From assembly GCA_036392935.1 (NCBI GenBank), contig DASVWZ010000156.1, positions 18,623-82,622 of the forward strand: a stretch of 64,000 bases of DNA. The letters are read 5' to 3'. The translations under genes were made by a program, and so were the position numbers. Every line of letters begins with the position of its first letter. Position 1 is the stretch's first letter. Under the pieces are notes generated by a model that worked only from the letters and a program-made list of their open reading frames with translations, searched no databases and had not been told where the DNA came from. The stretch is from DASVWZ01 sp036392935. Lineage in GTDB: Bacteria > Acidobacteriota > Terriglobia > Terriglobales > Acidobacteriaceae. Below, in pieces: positions 28,994 to 36,867 of the stretch.

Positions 28994-29109
28994 CTTTGTG
29001 GTAACCAGGTTTTACTGATGACTGAAAACTGACGACTGACGACCGTTCTCTGCGCGCCCTGCGCCCTTTGCGCCTCAAAGTTTACCTGACAGTTGATAGC
29101 TGACAGCCG
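28994..29109. repeat. Composite spacer repeat, copy A (left of the TA cassette)
   Basis: Order of modules: CTTTGTGGTAA, CTGATGA/CTGACGA heptads (29015-29044), GACCGTTCT, a CTTTGCG segment, then AGTTGAT AGCTGAC AGCC. Copy B at 29850-29975 has the same order in the same direction. In the 35-base core (29015-29049 against 29871-29905) I count 32 identical positions. Confidence 0.8.
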
Positions 29110-29112
29110 TTT

Positions 29113-29141
29113 TTGACATAGCTATCTCAAATAGCTATTCT
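29113..29141 (+). promoter_or_regulatory. Promoter and twin-palindrome operator of the Phd/VapC cassette
   Basis: TTGACA (29113-29118), a 17-base spacer and TATTCT (29136-29141) form a near-consensus sigma-70 promoter. Two perfect 8-base palindromes ATAGCTAT lie at 29118-29125 and 29131-29138, covering the spacer and the -10. This matches the usual design of antitoxin autoregulation. The expected transcription start is at or within a base or two of the ATG at 29149, and there is no Shine-Dalgarno, so the mRNA may be leaderless. Confidence 0.75.
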
Positions 29142-29148
29142 ATAAAAC

Positions 29149-29409
29149 ATGCAAGTCAGTGTCGCCGACGCCAAAAACAAGCTGCCAAAGCTCATCAAAG
29201 TCGTCGAAAGCGGCCAGCCCATCACCATCTGCCGCCGCGGCGTCCCTATCGTCGATATCGTTCGCACCGCCAAACCCACCTCCAAGAAGCGGGCCCTCGG
29301 CACCCTCGCAGGCAAAATCGCTATCGCTGATCCGAACTGGTGGAAGCCCATGACCCGCCCGCAAGCTGAAGCTTTTGTCGGCAGCGACGACTTCATCGGG
29401 GAACGCTGA
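29149..29409 (+). CDS. Phd/YefM-type antitoxin
   Basis: An 86-residue antitoxin that starts with the family N terminus MQVSVADAKNKLPKLIKVVESGQPITICRRGVPIVDI (shown here as the domain at residues 1-40). This forms the DNA-binding Phd/YefM fold that represses its own promoter. The acidic, flexible C terminus (PQAEAFVGSDDFIGER) would wrap the toxin. It is followed two bases later by the PIN toxin gene. A promoter with two ATAGCTAT palindromes lies directly upstream. Confidence 0.92.
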   Translation: MQVSVADAKNKLPKLIKVVESGQPITICRRGVPIVDIVRTAKPTSKKRALGTLAGKIAIADPNWWKPMTRPQAEAFVGSDDFIGER

Positions 29410-29411
29410 CC

Positions 29412-29792
29412 TTGCGCCTGCTTCTCGATACCGCCGTCCTCATCTACGCCGTCAATTCGCCCAGGCGCCTTTCTCGCCGCGCCGCCCGCGCGCTCGAAAA
29501 CCCGCGCAATCTTCTCGAGATCAGCTCCATCTCGCTCGCTGAGATTGCCATCAAATCCTCGCTCGGCAAGCTTTCCATGACCGCTGCTCTCGCCCGCCAG
29601 GCCATCCGTGACCTTGATCTCCGCATACTTTCCTATACTGGCGAGCACGCCCTCGAGCTGTTCGATCTGCCCCGCCAGCACTCCGATCCCTTCGACCGCC
29701 AAATCATCGCCCAGGCCATCTCCGAACACATCCCCATCATCACCCCCGACGAGTCCTTCCGCCTCTACAAAAACCTCAACCTCATCTGGTGA
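29412..29792 (+). CDS. VapC-like PIN-domain toxin
   Basis: A 126-residue PIN RNase, start TTG at 29412, two bases after the antitoxin stop. Catalytic acids are in place: Asp6 in LLLDTAVLIY, Glu44 in SLAEIAIKSSLGKL, Asp92 in DPFDRQIIAQA, and a fourth Asp in IITPDESF. PIN toxins of this class cleave tRNA or rRNA. The pairing of a Phd-type antitoxin with a PIN toxin is common. The cassette is bounded on both sides by a composite direct repeat, which suggests it moved or recombined as a unit. Confidence 0.92.
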   Translation: MRLLLDTAVLIYAVNSPRRLSRRAARALENPRNLLEISSISLAEIAIKSSLGKLSMTAALARQAIRDLDLRILSYTGEHALELFDLPRQHSDPFDRQIIAQAISEHIPIITPDESFRLYKNLNLIW

Positions 29793-29849
29793 TGTCTACC
29801 AAACTGAAGGAACACGCGCCCATCTCATACCTCTTTGCACCTCCGCATC

Positions 29850-29975
29850 CTTTGTAGTAAAGGGGTTTCACTGATGACTGATCACTGATGACTGACGACC
29901 GTTCTTTTTGCGTCCCTTCGCGCCCTTTGCGGTTAAAGGTTTTAGCCGAAGGCTGATAGCTGACAGCTGAAAGCT
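29850..29975. repeat. Composite spacer repeat, copy B (right of the TA cassette)
   Basis: CTTTGTAGTAA, ACTGATGACTGATCACTGAT heptads, GACCGTTCT, CCTTCGCGCCCTTTGCGG, then GGCTGAT AGCTGAC AGCTGAA AGCT. Direct repeat of copy A, 856 bases further on. Confidence 0.8.
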
Positions 29976-30102
29976 CCCCCAAACTTTCGTACCCAACCCC
30001 TCACTTTCCCGCCTGCCCGTCCGCATTACAATAGATCCATCCCCTGAAAGCACCCGGGATACCCGCTCCGTCGCGCCCTGCGCGCCCGGCGCACAGACTC
30101 CG

Positions 30103-32151
30103 ATGTTCGGCCGCGACGAAAAAATTTCCGGGTTCCGCCTCACCGCGGTGCAGTACATCATCCTCGCCATCTTTCTCGTCCTCGCCTACGGACTCTGGCG
30201 TCTGCAAGTCACCCAAAGCGATCTCTATTCTTCGCTCGCCGAAAAAAATCGCATCCGCAACGTGCCCATTCTCGCGCCCCGTGGCAAGCTGCTCGATCGC
30301 GAAGGCCGCATCATCGTCGATAACTATCCGTCTTTCTCCGCGCTGCTTCTTCGCGACTCCAATCACGACTTGCTCGCCGACTCCGACATGATCGCGCAGG
30401 GTCTGCATCTCGACCCCAAAGAAGTTCGGGCCCGCATCCGCCACGTCATGGGAGAGCCGCAGTATCAGCCCATCTTCCTCAAAGACGACATCACTCCCGA
30501 CGAAGTGGCCTTCATCGAATCTCATCGCAACGAACTCCCCGAGCTCGACACCATCATGGCCCACCGCCGCCTCTATCCTCGCAACGGATTCATGGCGCAC
30601 CTCATTGGCTACGTCGGCGAAGTCAGCGAAGACATGCTCAATCAGCCCGAATGGGAGCTCTACAATCCCGGCGATGTCGTCGGCAAATCCGGCGTCGAAC
30701 TTGAGTACAACCAGCTCCTCATGGGCAAGAACGGCTCCCGCCAGGTCCTCGTCAACAGCCGCGGACGCGAAGTCGGCCAGCTCCAGGAAAAACCCGCCGA
30801 GCCCGGGAAAATTCTCAAGCTCACCGTCGATATCGACCTCCAGATCGCCGCCGAAGAAGCTCTCGCCGGACGCAACGGTGCCATCGTCGCCATGGATCCG
30901 CGCAACGGCGAAATCCTCGCCATGGCCAGCCGTCCCACGTTCGATCCCAACGATTTTGCCGTCCGCGTCTCGCGCGACGAATGGAACAAGCTCGTCACCG
31001 ACGATGACCACCCCCTGCTCAACAAAGCCATCCAGGCCCAGCTCGCGCCCGGTTCGACTTTCAAAATCATCATGGCCACTGCCGGTCTGCAGGAAGGCAT
31101 CGCTGAAGACATGCACGTCAACTGCTCCGGCGGCGCCAACTTTTACGGACGCTACTTCAAATGCTGGGTCGTCGCCGAGCATCGCGTGCACGGCTCCGTC
31201 GATATCGCCAAAGCCATCTACCAATCTTGCGACGTCTTTTTCTATACCCTCGCCGAGCGTCTCGGCATCGGCAAAATCGCCCAGTACGCCACCGAATTCG
31301 GACTCGGCCAGAAAACCGGCATCGACCTCCCGCAGGAAGTCACCGGCGTCATGCCGTCGGAGGAATGGAAGATTCGCAACTTCAAGCAAAAATGGTACGC
31401 CGGTGAAACCATCTCCGTGGGCATTGGACAGGGTGCAGTCGCCGCCACTCCTATTCAGATGGCTCGCGCCATCGGCGCCATCGCCAGCGGCGGCCTCATC
31501 GTTCGCCCCCACGTCACCAATCCCACCGATCTCCCGCCCGGCATCGTGCCCGCATCGAACGTCCCCGACAAAGTCCAACTCGCGCTCGACCCCAAAAACT
31601 GGGAGATCATCACCGACGCCATGTCCCAGGTTGTCAGCCCCGGAGGCACCGCGCCTAGCGCCCATTTGCAGGGCATCGACTTCGCCGGAAAAACCGGCAG
31701 CGCCCAAACCATATCCAATGCCCTCAAGGCCAAGCTCGGCGCCGAAGGCAAAGCCAAATTTAAAGATAACGGCTGGTTCGTCGGCGTCACCCCGCGCCGC
31801 AATCCGGAAATCGTCGTCTGCGCTCTGCTCGAAGAAGGCGAGCACGGATATCTCGCCGCTCGCACCGTCGCGCAGGTCATCAAGGCTTACGTCCAGAAAG
31901 AGCAGCACCAGCCCAGCAAGGTCGCGCAGGGCAATCAGAAAGTTGAAATCGGCGCCATCTGGAGCGAGCCCGGCGATCACGATCGCGTAAACGATCAAGA
32001 TAAAGATTCATCAAAGACGAACGCGAATCGCGAAAGCAACGCGAATGCCGAAGTAAACGAAGCCAACGACGACTTCCATGCCGGCAACTTCGAAATCATA
32101 ATCCCCCGCGGCCGCATGCCCCTCGCCACCGCCGCCCCCGGAGTGCACTAG
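30103..32151 (+). CDS. mrdA: Penicillin-binding protein 2 (elongation transpeptidase)
   Basis: A 682-residue class B PBP that cross-links peptidoglycan during elongation, together with RodA. One N-terminal membrane anchor (about residues 12-30, TAVQYIILAIFLVLAYGLW), the PBP dimerisation domain (ILAPRGKLLDREGRIIVDNYPSF), then the transpeptidase. Active-site Ser318 is in GSTFK (SxxK), the SxN-type motif appears as SCD in YQSCDVFFY, and KTG in AGKTGSAQ. Cys-Asp after the Ser is normal for PBP2. A charged tail of about 60 residues (DQDKDSSKTNANRESNANAE) follows the fold. Next gene is rodA, 134 bases on, across a heptad array. Confidence 0.95.
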   Translation: MFGRDEKISGFRLTAVQYIILAIFLVLAYGLWRLQVTQSDLYSSLAEKNRIRNVPILAPRGKLLDREGRIIVDNYPSFSALLLRDSNHDLLADSDMIAQGLHLDPKEVRARIRHVMGEPQYQPIFLKDDITPDEVAFIESHRNELPELDTIMAHRRLYPRNGFMAHLIGYVGEVSEDMLNQPEWELYNPGDVVGKSGVELEYNQLLMGKNGSRQVLVNSRGREVGQLQEKPAEPGKILKLTVDIDLQIAAEEALAGRNGAIVAMDPRNGEILAMASRPTFDPNDFAVRVSRDEWNKLVTDDDHPLLNKAIQAQLAPGSTFKIIMATAGLQEGIAEDMHVNCSGGANFYGRYFKCWVVAEHRVHGSVDIAKAIYQSCDVFFYTLAERLGIGKIAQYATEFGLGQKTGIDLPQEVTGVMPSEEWKIRNFKQKWYAGETISVGIGQGAVAATPIQMARAIGAIASGGLIVRPHVTNPTDLPPGIVPASNVPDKVQLALDPKNWEIITDAMSQVVSPGGTAPSAHLQGIDFAGKTGSAQTISNALKAKLGAEGKAKFKDNGWFVGVTPRRNPEIVVCALLEEGEHGYLAARTVAQVIKAYVQKEQHQPSKVAQGNQKVEIGAIWSEPGDHDRVNDQDKDSSKTNANRESNANAEVNEANDDFHAGNFEIIIPRGRMPLATAAPGVH

Positions 32152-32164
32152 TGAGACGCGACCC

Positions 32165-32285
32165 CAGCTCTTGCCGAGAACCGACGACCGCCGACCGACG
32201 ACGCTCTTGCGTACGACGTAGGACGTGCGACGCTTCTACTGACGACTGATAACTGACGACTGATGACTGACAACTGACGACTAAT
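32165..32285. repeat. Heptad arrays between mrdA and rodA
   Basis: First CCGACGA-like units (32181-32205), then TACGACG TAGGACG TGCGACG, then six in-phase units from 32239: CTGACGA CTGATAA CTGACGA CTGATGA CTGACAA CTGACGA. The next heptad, CTAATAT, holds the first two bases of the rodA ATG at 32286. There is no recognisable Shine-Dalgarno before that ATG. Confidence 0.85.
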
Positions 32286-33371
32286 ATGTCCCGCTACATC
32301 TCATTCCGCGACTTCGATTGGCTCCTGCTGATCTTCGTTCTCCTCGTCTGCGCTCTCGGTGTCTGGGAGATTCGCAGCGCCACCGCTCACACCAAATTTG
32401 CCGGCGCCCATCTCAAGCAGATCTACTGGGTCCTCGGCGGCCTCGCCGCCATGTTCGCTATGAGCCTGCTCAACTATCAGGCCCTGCTCGAGCGCGTCCA
32501 CTGGATGTACATCATCGCCCTCGCCTCGCTCGTCGCCGTCCGCGTCTTCGGCGAAAAATATCTCGGCGCACGCCGCTGGGTCAAAATGCCAGGAGGAGGC
32601 CACTTCCAACCCTCCGAATGGGTCAAGCTCATCCTTATCCTCGCCGTCGCCAAATACTTTGCCGACCTTCAGCAGCGCGAGCTCTCCTGGCCCGACTTCG
32701 CCAAAGCCGGGGCCATTGTCGGCATCCCCATGCTGCTCGTCCTCGCCCAGCCCGATCTCGGCACCGCCCTCACCTACCTGCCCATCGCCATCATGGGACT
32801 TTTTCTCGGCGGACTGCGCTGGAAGCAAGCCATGGCCGTCCTCATCCTCGCCGGCCTCATGATGCCGCTCGCCTGGCACGTCCTCAAGCCTTACCAGCGT
32901 GAGCGCCTCACCAGCTTTATGGAGCCTCAGGCCGACTCCGAAGGCTCCGGATATCAGGTCATCCAGTCCAAAATCGCCGTCGGCGCAGGAGGCATCTGGG
33001 GTAGCGCCGAAGGCTCCCAAACTCATCTATCTTTCTTACCGGTTCCCCAAACTGACTTCATTTTCGCCGCCTTCGCCGAGGAACATGGTTTTGTAGGCGC
33101 TTTAACCGTATTGCTGTTATACTTCATTGTGTTGATGCGTTTGACTCAGAACGCGCAGACAGCGCCCGACCGCGCTGGCACGTTTCTGGTAATGGGTGTG
33201 GTGGCCGTACTGGCCTTCCACATCTTAGTCAACGTCGGCATGGTCGTCGGCTTTATGCCGGTTACCGGAATCCCTTTGCCTTTAATGAGTTATGGCGGGT
33301 CTTCCGTCCTGTTCATGTTTTTGGCGCTAGGCATCGTTATGAATGTCCGTATGCGCCGCTTTGTGAACTGA
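32286..33371 (+). CDS. rodA: RodA, SEDS peptidoglycan polymerase
   Basis: A 361-residue SEDS-family membrane protein with about ten hydrophobic segments. Family motifs: YLGARRWVKMPGGGHFQPSEWVKL (the cytoplasmic GARRW...QPSE motif), AQPDLGTALTYLP (with the catalytic Asp region WLGPDxG-like), and near the end LPVPQTDFIFAAFAEEHGFVG and GIPLPLMSYGGSSVLF. RodA polymerises lipid II into glycan strands with PBP2, which is encoded just upstream. Start ATG 32286 abuts heptad repeats and lacks a ribosome-binding site, so initiation may depend on coupling or on a non-canonical mechanism. Confidence 0.96.
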   Translation: MSRYISFRDFDWLLLIFVLLVCALGVWEIRSATAHTKFAGAHLKQIYWVLGGLAAMFAMSLLNYQALLERVHWMYIIALASLVAVRVFGEKYLGARRWVKMPGGGHFQPSEWVKLILILAVAKYFADLQQRELSWPDFAKAGAIVGIPMLLVLAQPDLGTALTYLPIAIMGLFLGGLRWKQAMAVLILAGLMMPLAWHVLKPYQRERLTSFMEPQADSEGSGYQVIQSKIAVGAGGIWGSAEGSQTHLSFLPVPQTDFIFAAFAEEHGFVGALTVLLLYFIVLMRLTQNAQTAPDRAGTFLVMGVVAVLAFHILVNVGMVVGFMPVTGIPLPLMSYGGSSVLFMFLALGIVMNVRMRRFVN

Positions 33372-33730
33372 TAGGAAGAAGGCAATAAGCCGCCGCGCTT
33401 GCCATTCGCGGCCTTGAAAAAGATCAAGATTACGTTCGCCCTCGCGTTAAGGGGGCAAATCACCGGCAGGAATAGGAAGTCCGCCGGACAGGATTGAAGC
33501 GAAGCGTTACCGGGCAGGAAACGGCCCCCTCGGGTGAGAGAGCGGCCACAACCCCGCAAAACGCATGCGATCCGTGAACAAGAGATTCCAGCTTGTACAT
33601 CGAAATCAGCTCCTGGGTTCGCCCGGGGGTCAGGCGCCGTTTTTCGGCGCCCTTCGCACTGCTCTATCCTCCCGCTGTCTTCCTTGTCTGATCCGGTGAT
33701 CTGCGCTGAAGGGCGCAGACCGGAGTTAGT
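33372..33730 (+). promoter_or_regulatory. Structured 5' leader of the RNase E/G gene
   Basis: 359 bases without a gene. Three hairpins lie in a row at the 3' end: CCTGGG-TTCG-CCCGGG (33612-33627, UUCG-type tetraloop), GGCGCCG-TTTTT-CGGCGCC (33633-33651), and TCCGGT-GAT-CTGCGC / GCGCAG-ACCGGA (33692-33724, 12 pairs with a 3-base bulge). The last one pairs most of the Shine-Dalgarno GGAG (33722-33725), five bases before the ATG. Further up, AGGGGGC (~33450) could pair with GCCCCCT (~33524), enclosing a CCGGC/GCCGG hairpin. RNase E leaders in other bacteria mediate autoregulation; that role here is inference. Confidence 0.6.
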
Positions 33731-36586
33731 ATGAACCGAGAATTATTTGTGTCCTCTACCCCGCATGAAACCCATGTGGGCTTGGTGGAAGACGATCAGT
33801 TGGCTGAGGTTTACCTCGAACGTGAAAACGAGTACACCCTCGCCGGCTCCATTTACAAGGGCAAAGTCACCCGCGTCCTCCCCGGCATGCAATCGGCTTT
33901 CGTCGATATCGGCCTCGAGCGCGACGCCTTCCTCTACGTCTCCGATTTCATGGAGCTTCAGGATGAAGACGAAGTCGACGACATCCCCACCCAGCAACGC
34001 ACCTTTCAACCCACCCCTGACGCCCAGCCGGTAAACGAATCGGCCGCCGGCGACCAAGAAGGCGACGAAGGCGCCCCATCTTCTGAAGCCGACGGCAACC
34101 GCCAGAATGGCCAGCGCGATCGCGAAGGCCGGGGTAGTTGGCGCGGCCGTCGCCGCCGCGGACGCCGTGGCGAGCGCATGCCCGAAGCCAAGTACGCCTC
34201 CACTGGCGAATCCCGCGAGTCTTCCTCCGAAAATCGTGAACCCCGTGAAGACAGCCGCGACAGCCGTGGCAATCGAGAGGACCGTGAGACTCGTGGTAAC
34301 CGTGACGATGCACGCGAAACCCGCGGCAATCGCCAGGATCGTGAAGACTCCCGCGACAGTCGTGACTCCCGAGGCTCCCGTGGCGGCCGTGACCGTGATC
34401 GCGGTTCCCGTGATCGCGATCGCTCCAGCCGTGACAGCTACGGCCCACCCCCCGGATACCAGCCCATCCTGCTACCCGGCGAGTCCATCTCCAAGTATCA
34501 GCGTCAGGCCCAGGCCGCCGCAGTCGGATCCAGTTCCACCTCCACTCGCGAAGCCCAACCAGCCAAGTCCTTCCCCGACGACGAGCCTCTTTTTGCCGCC
34601 GCCGAAGTCGACCAGCTTCTCCAGGCCTCACCAGCTGCTTCCACGGTTCAGGAAAACGAGACGGCCGCTCCCGAAGTCGGCACTGACGATTGGGACCGTG
34701 AGCAACAACGTCTTCATCGCATGAACGTTGCCCGCGTCTTCGGCGAAGAAGCGGAAGACAGAGCCATCGCCAACCGCCGCGCCGCCCAGGAAGAAGTCGA
34801 GAAAGAGGAAGACGAAGACGAAGACGCGGTCGATTTTCGAAAAAACGAAATCGGCGAAGCCGAACTCGTCGAGGAGCAGGCAGAAGCCAACGCTGCTCCG
34901 GTCATCCACGAAGAAGTCATTGAAGGCGAAGAAGCCGATCTCGCCGACTACGTCGAAGAACTCGATCAGGACGCCGCTTTCGAAGAACTGGAAGAAGAAA
35001 CCCAATCCGCCGACGGCTCCCGCTCCACCGCCGTCACCGAACTCGCTGCCTCCGGCGAACCACCGGTAGATCTCGCCCCAACTGGTTCCGAGGGTATTGG
35101 AGAAGACACCGACGAATTCTTCTCTTCCGAACTTCAGGCCGCCTCCGGCGACTCCGAAGAAGACGACGAAGAGGCCGAGCTCGATGAAGCCCAGGCCGAA
35201 GCCGAAGCCCTGCTCGCCGCCGAAGCCGGCGGCAATGGCAACGTCGACCGCGCCGAAGTTCGCGCTCCCGCTGCCACCGCTGGCTACACCCAGCGCGCCC
35301 AGCGCGCCGGATACGAGCGCCGTGGCGGCTTCCGCGGACGCCGTGGCCCACGCGGCCGCTTCCGCCGTCAGGAATCGCGCCCGCTCCCGCAGATCACCGA
35401 TCTGCTCAAGGAAGGCCAGGAAGTCCTCATCCAGATCGCCAAAGAACCGATCGGTAAAAAAGGCGCCCGCATCACCAGCCACATCGCTCTGCCTGGACGC
35501 TTCCTCGTCTACATGCCCACCGTCAATCACACCGGCGTCTCGCGCAAAATCAACTCTGAGGAAGAGCGCCAGCGCCTCAAGCGCATCATCCTCAGCGAGC
35601 GCGAAAACGGCCACGGTGGCTTCATCGTTCGCACCGCCGCCCAGGGCGCCAATGAAGAAGAGCTCCGCGCCGATATCCGCTTCCTGAAGAATCTCTGGAA
35701 CGAGATCCGCAACCGCTCCGAATCGAGCAAGGCTCCCGCGCTCATCTATCACGATCTCAACATCGTCGAGCGCGTCCTCCGCGACCAGGTCAACTCCGAT
35801 TTCTCCGCCATCTGGGTCGACACCGAGGCGGAATACGAGCGCATCCTTCGTTTCGCCACCCGCTTCCAGCCCGGCCTGGTCAAGCGCGTCAAGCTGTATA
35901 CGAAAGAGACTCCGCTCTACGAGCAGTTCGGCCTCAACGAAGAAATCAACAAGGCGCTCAAATCCAAAGTCTGGCTCAAAAGCGGCGGATACATCGTCAT
36001 CAACCAGACCGAAGCCCTCGTCGCCATCGACGTCAACACCGGCAAATATGTCGGCAAGACCACCCGCCTCGAGGACACCATCGTCAAGACCAACGTCGAC
36101 GCCATCAAGGAAATCGTCCGCCAGATTCGCCTGCGCGACCTCGGCGGCATCATCGTCATCGACTTCATCGACATGGACGAGCGCCGCAATCGCCAGAAAG
36201 TCATGCAGGCCCTCGAAGAGGCCCTGCGCGCCGATCGCGCCCCGTCCAAGGTCCTTCAGTTCAACGATTTCGGACTGGTCGCCATCACTCGCAAACGCGT
36301 CAAGCAGTCGCTCGAACGTACCATAGGCACTCCCTGCCCGTACTGCCAGGCCACCGGATACGTCAAGTCCGTGCCCACCGTCTGCGACGAAATCTACATC
36401 GAGATGCGCAAGCTCGCCAAGCACCTCGAGCATCCCGACGTCATGCTGCGCGTGAACCCCGAAGTCGCCAAGGCCCTCAAAGCCAACGGCGCGCGCCTGT
36501 TGAACGAACTCGAAGAATTAACCCACAAAACCGTCATCGTGAAGAGCGATCCCGCCCTCCACCAGGAACAATTCGACGTCAACTAA
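33731..36586 (+). CDS. rng: Ribonuclease E/G with a ~470-residue disordered insert in the S1 domain
   Basis: A 951-residue endoribonuclease of the RNase E/G family, acting in mRNA decay and rRNA maturation. Residues 1-76 are the first part of the S1 domain (GSIYKGKVTRVLPGMQSAFVDIGLERDAFLYVSDF). The S1 domain resumes at ~550 (DLLKEGQEVLIQIAKEPIGKKG) and runs into the RNase H-like and DNase I-like catalytic parts. Catalytic residues are in VAIDVNTGKYVGK and IIVIDFIDMDERRNR; the zinc link is CPYC near 870. The insert (77-549) is low complexity: an RD/RG-rich zone (~165-240, SRDSRGNREDRETRGNR), an acidic zone (~350-500), and an arginine-glycine zone at 533-549. This probably replaces the C-terminal scaffold arm of proteobacterial RNase E. 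Confidence 0.93.
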   Translation: MNRELFVSSTPHETHVGLVEDDQLAEVYLERENEYTLAGSIYKGKVTRVLPGMQSAFVDIGLERDAFLYVSDFMELQDEDEVDDIPTQQRTFQPTPDAQPVNESAAGDQEGDEGAPSSEADGNRQNGQRDREGRGSWRGRRRRGRRGERMPEAKYASTGESRESSSENREPREDSRDSRGNREDRETRGNRDDARETRGNRQDREDSRDSRDSRGSRGGRDRDRGSRDRDRSSRDSYGPPPGYQPILLPGESISKYQRQAQAAAVGSSSTSTREAQPAKSFPDDEPLFAAAEVDQLLQASPAASTVQENETAAPEVGTDDWDREQQRLHRMNVARVFGEEAEDRAIANRRAAQEEVEKEEDEDEDAVDFRKNEIGEAELVEEQAEANAAPVIHEEVIEGEEADLADYVEELDQDAAFEELEEETQSADGSRSTAVTELAASGEPPVDLAPTGSEGIGEDTDEFFSSELQAASGDSEEDDEEAELDEAQAEAEALLAAEAGGNGNVDRAEVRAPAATAGYTQRAQRAGYERRGGFRGRRGPRGRFRRQESRPLPQITDLLKEGQEVLIQIAKEPIGKKGARITSHIALPGRFLVYMPTVNHTGVSRKINSEEERQRLKRIILSERENGHGGFIVRTAAQGANEEELRADIRFLKNLWNEIRNRSESSKAPALIYHDLNIVERVLRDQVNSDFSAIWVDTEAEYERILRFATRFQPGLVKRVKLYTKETPLYEQFGLNEEINKALKSKVWLKSGGYIVINQTEALVAIDVNTGKYVGKTTRLEDTIVKTNVDAIKEIVRQIRLRDLGGIIVIDFIDMDERRNRQKVMQALEEALRADRAPSKVLQFNDFGLVAITRKRVKQSLERTIGTPCPYCQATGYVKSVPTVCDEIYIEMRKLAKHLEHPDVMLRVNPEVAKALKANGARLLNELEELTHKTVIVKSDPALHQEQFDVN

Positions 36587-36603
36587 CCGCTTTTGCTTGT
36601 GTA

Positions 36604-36675
36604 GGGCGGACACTCCTGTCCGCCCCTCTTTTGTTTTCACTTCCGCATGCTGACTTCTTACTTCTGCACTGCGGC
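36604..36675. terminator. Terminator hairpin plus heptads after the RNase E/G gene
   Basis: GGGCGGACA-CTCC-TGTCCGCCC (36604-36625) is a perfect 9-pair stem, followed by CTCTTTTGTTTTC, as in an intrinsic terminator. CTGACTTCTTACTTCTGCACTGC follows. The same hairpin plus the same tail recurs at 36803-36867. Confidence 0.7.
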
Positions 36676-36802
36676 CGGATTTTGCTCTTGGGTGGCGCAG
36701 CGCTTCAGCGCTGCGATTCGAACCCGGATAAGCGACGGCTTTAGCCGCTGAGGTAAGAAGCGCTGTCGCGTTCTTTGCGATTGAGTGGAAAAAGAAAAGA
36801 TT
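36676..36802. repeat. Palindromic REP-like units
   Basis: Contains CGCAGCGCT-TC-AGCGCTGCG (about 36696-36715) and CGACGGCTTTAGCCGCTGAGG (about 36732-36752), two imperfect palindromes of the kind found dispersed in bacterial spacers, then GTTCTTTGCGATT near 36770. No gene. Confidence 0.5.
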
Positions 36803-36867
36803 GGGGCGGACACTCCTGTCCGCCCCTTTCTTGCATTCTGACTGCTTACTTCTGCACTGCCGCCTGA
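36803..36867. repeat. Second copy of hairpin-plus-heptad module
   Basis: GGGGCGGACA-CTCC-TGTCCGCCCC (36803-36826), then TTGCATTCTGACTGCTTACTTCTGCACTGCC. It overlaps the stop and last codons of the small gene at 36846, so the C terminus AAVQK is written in repeat sequence; copy one (36604-36675) encodes the same AAVQK-stop on the minus strand. Confidence 0.7.

Noticed and set aside
30001..31998. A 665-codon minus-strand frame opposite mrdA
   Set aside because: Asp/Gly/Val-rich antisense shadow of PBP2, with no recognisable motif.
33372..33560. RNase P or 6S RNA in the RNase E/G leader (fragments such as AGGAAGTCCGCC)
   Set aside because: The conserved helices and order of RNase P or 6S RNA cannot be built; only short resemblances exist.
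34628..36433. A 601-codon minus-strand frame opposite the RNase E/G gene
   Set aside because: Antisense shadow of the conserved RNase E/G core and its insert; composition is the complement of the real product.
36700..36725. tRNA T-arm-like sequence GGGTTCGAATC on the minus strand
   Set aside because: The flanking five-base stems do not pair (CCGGG against CGCAG), and there is no acceptor, D or anticodon arm; it is part of a palindromic spacer repeat.
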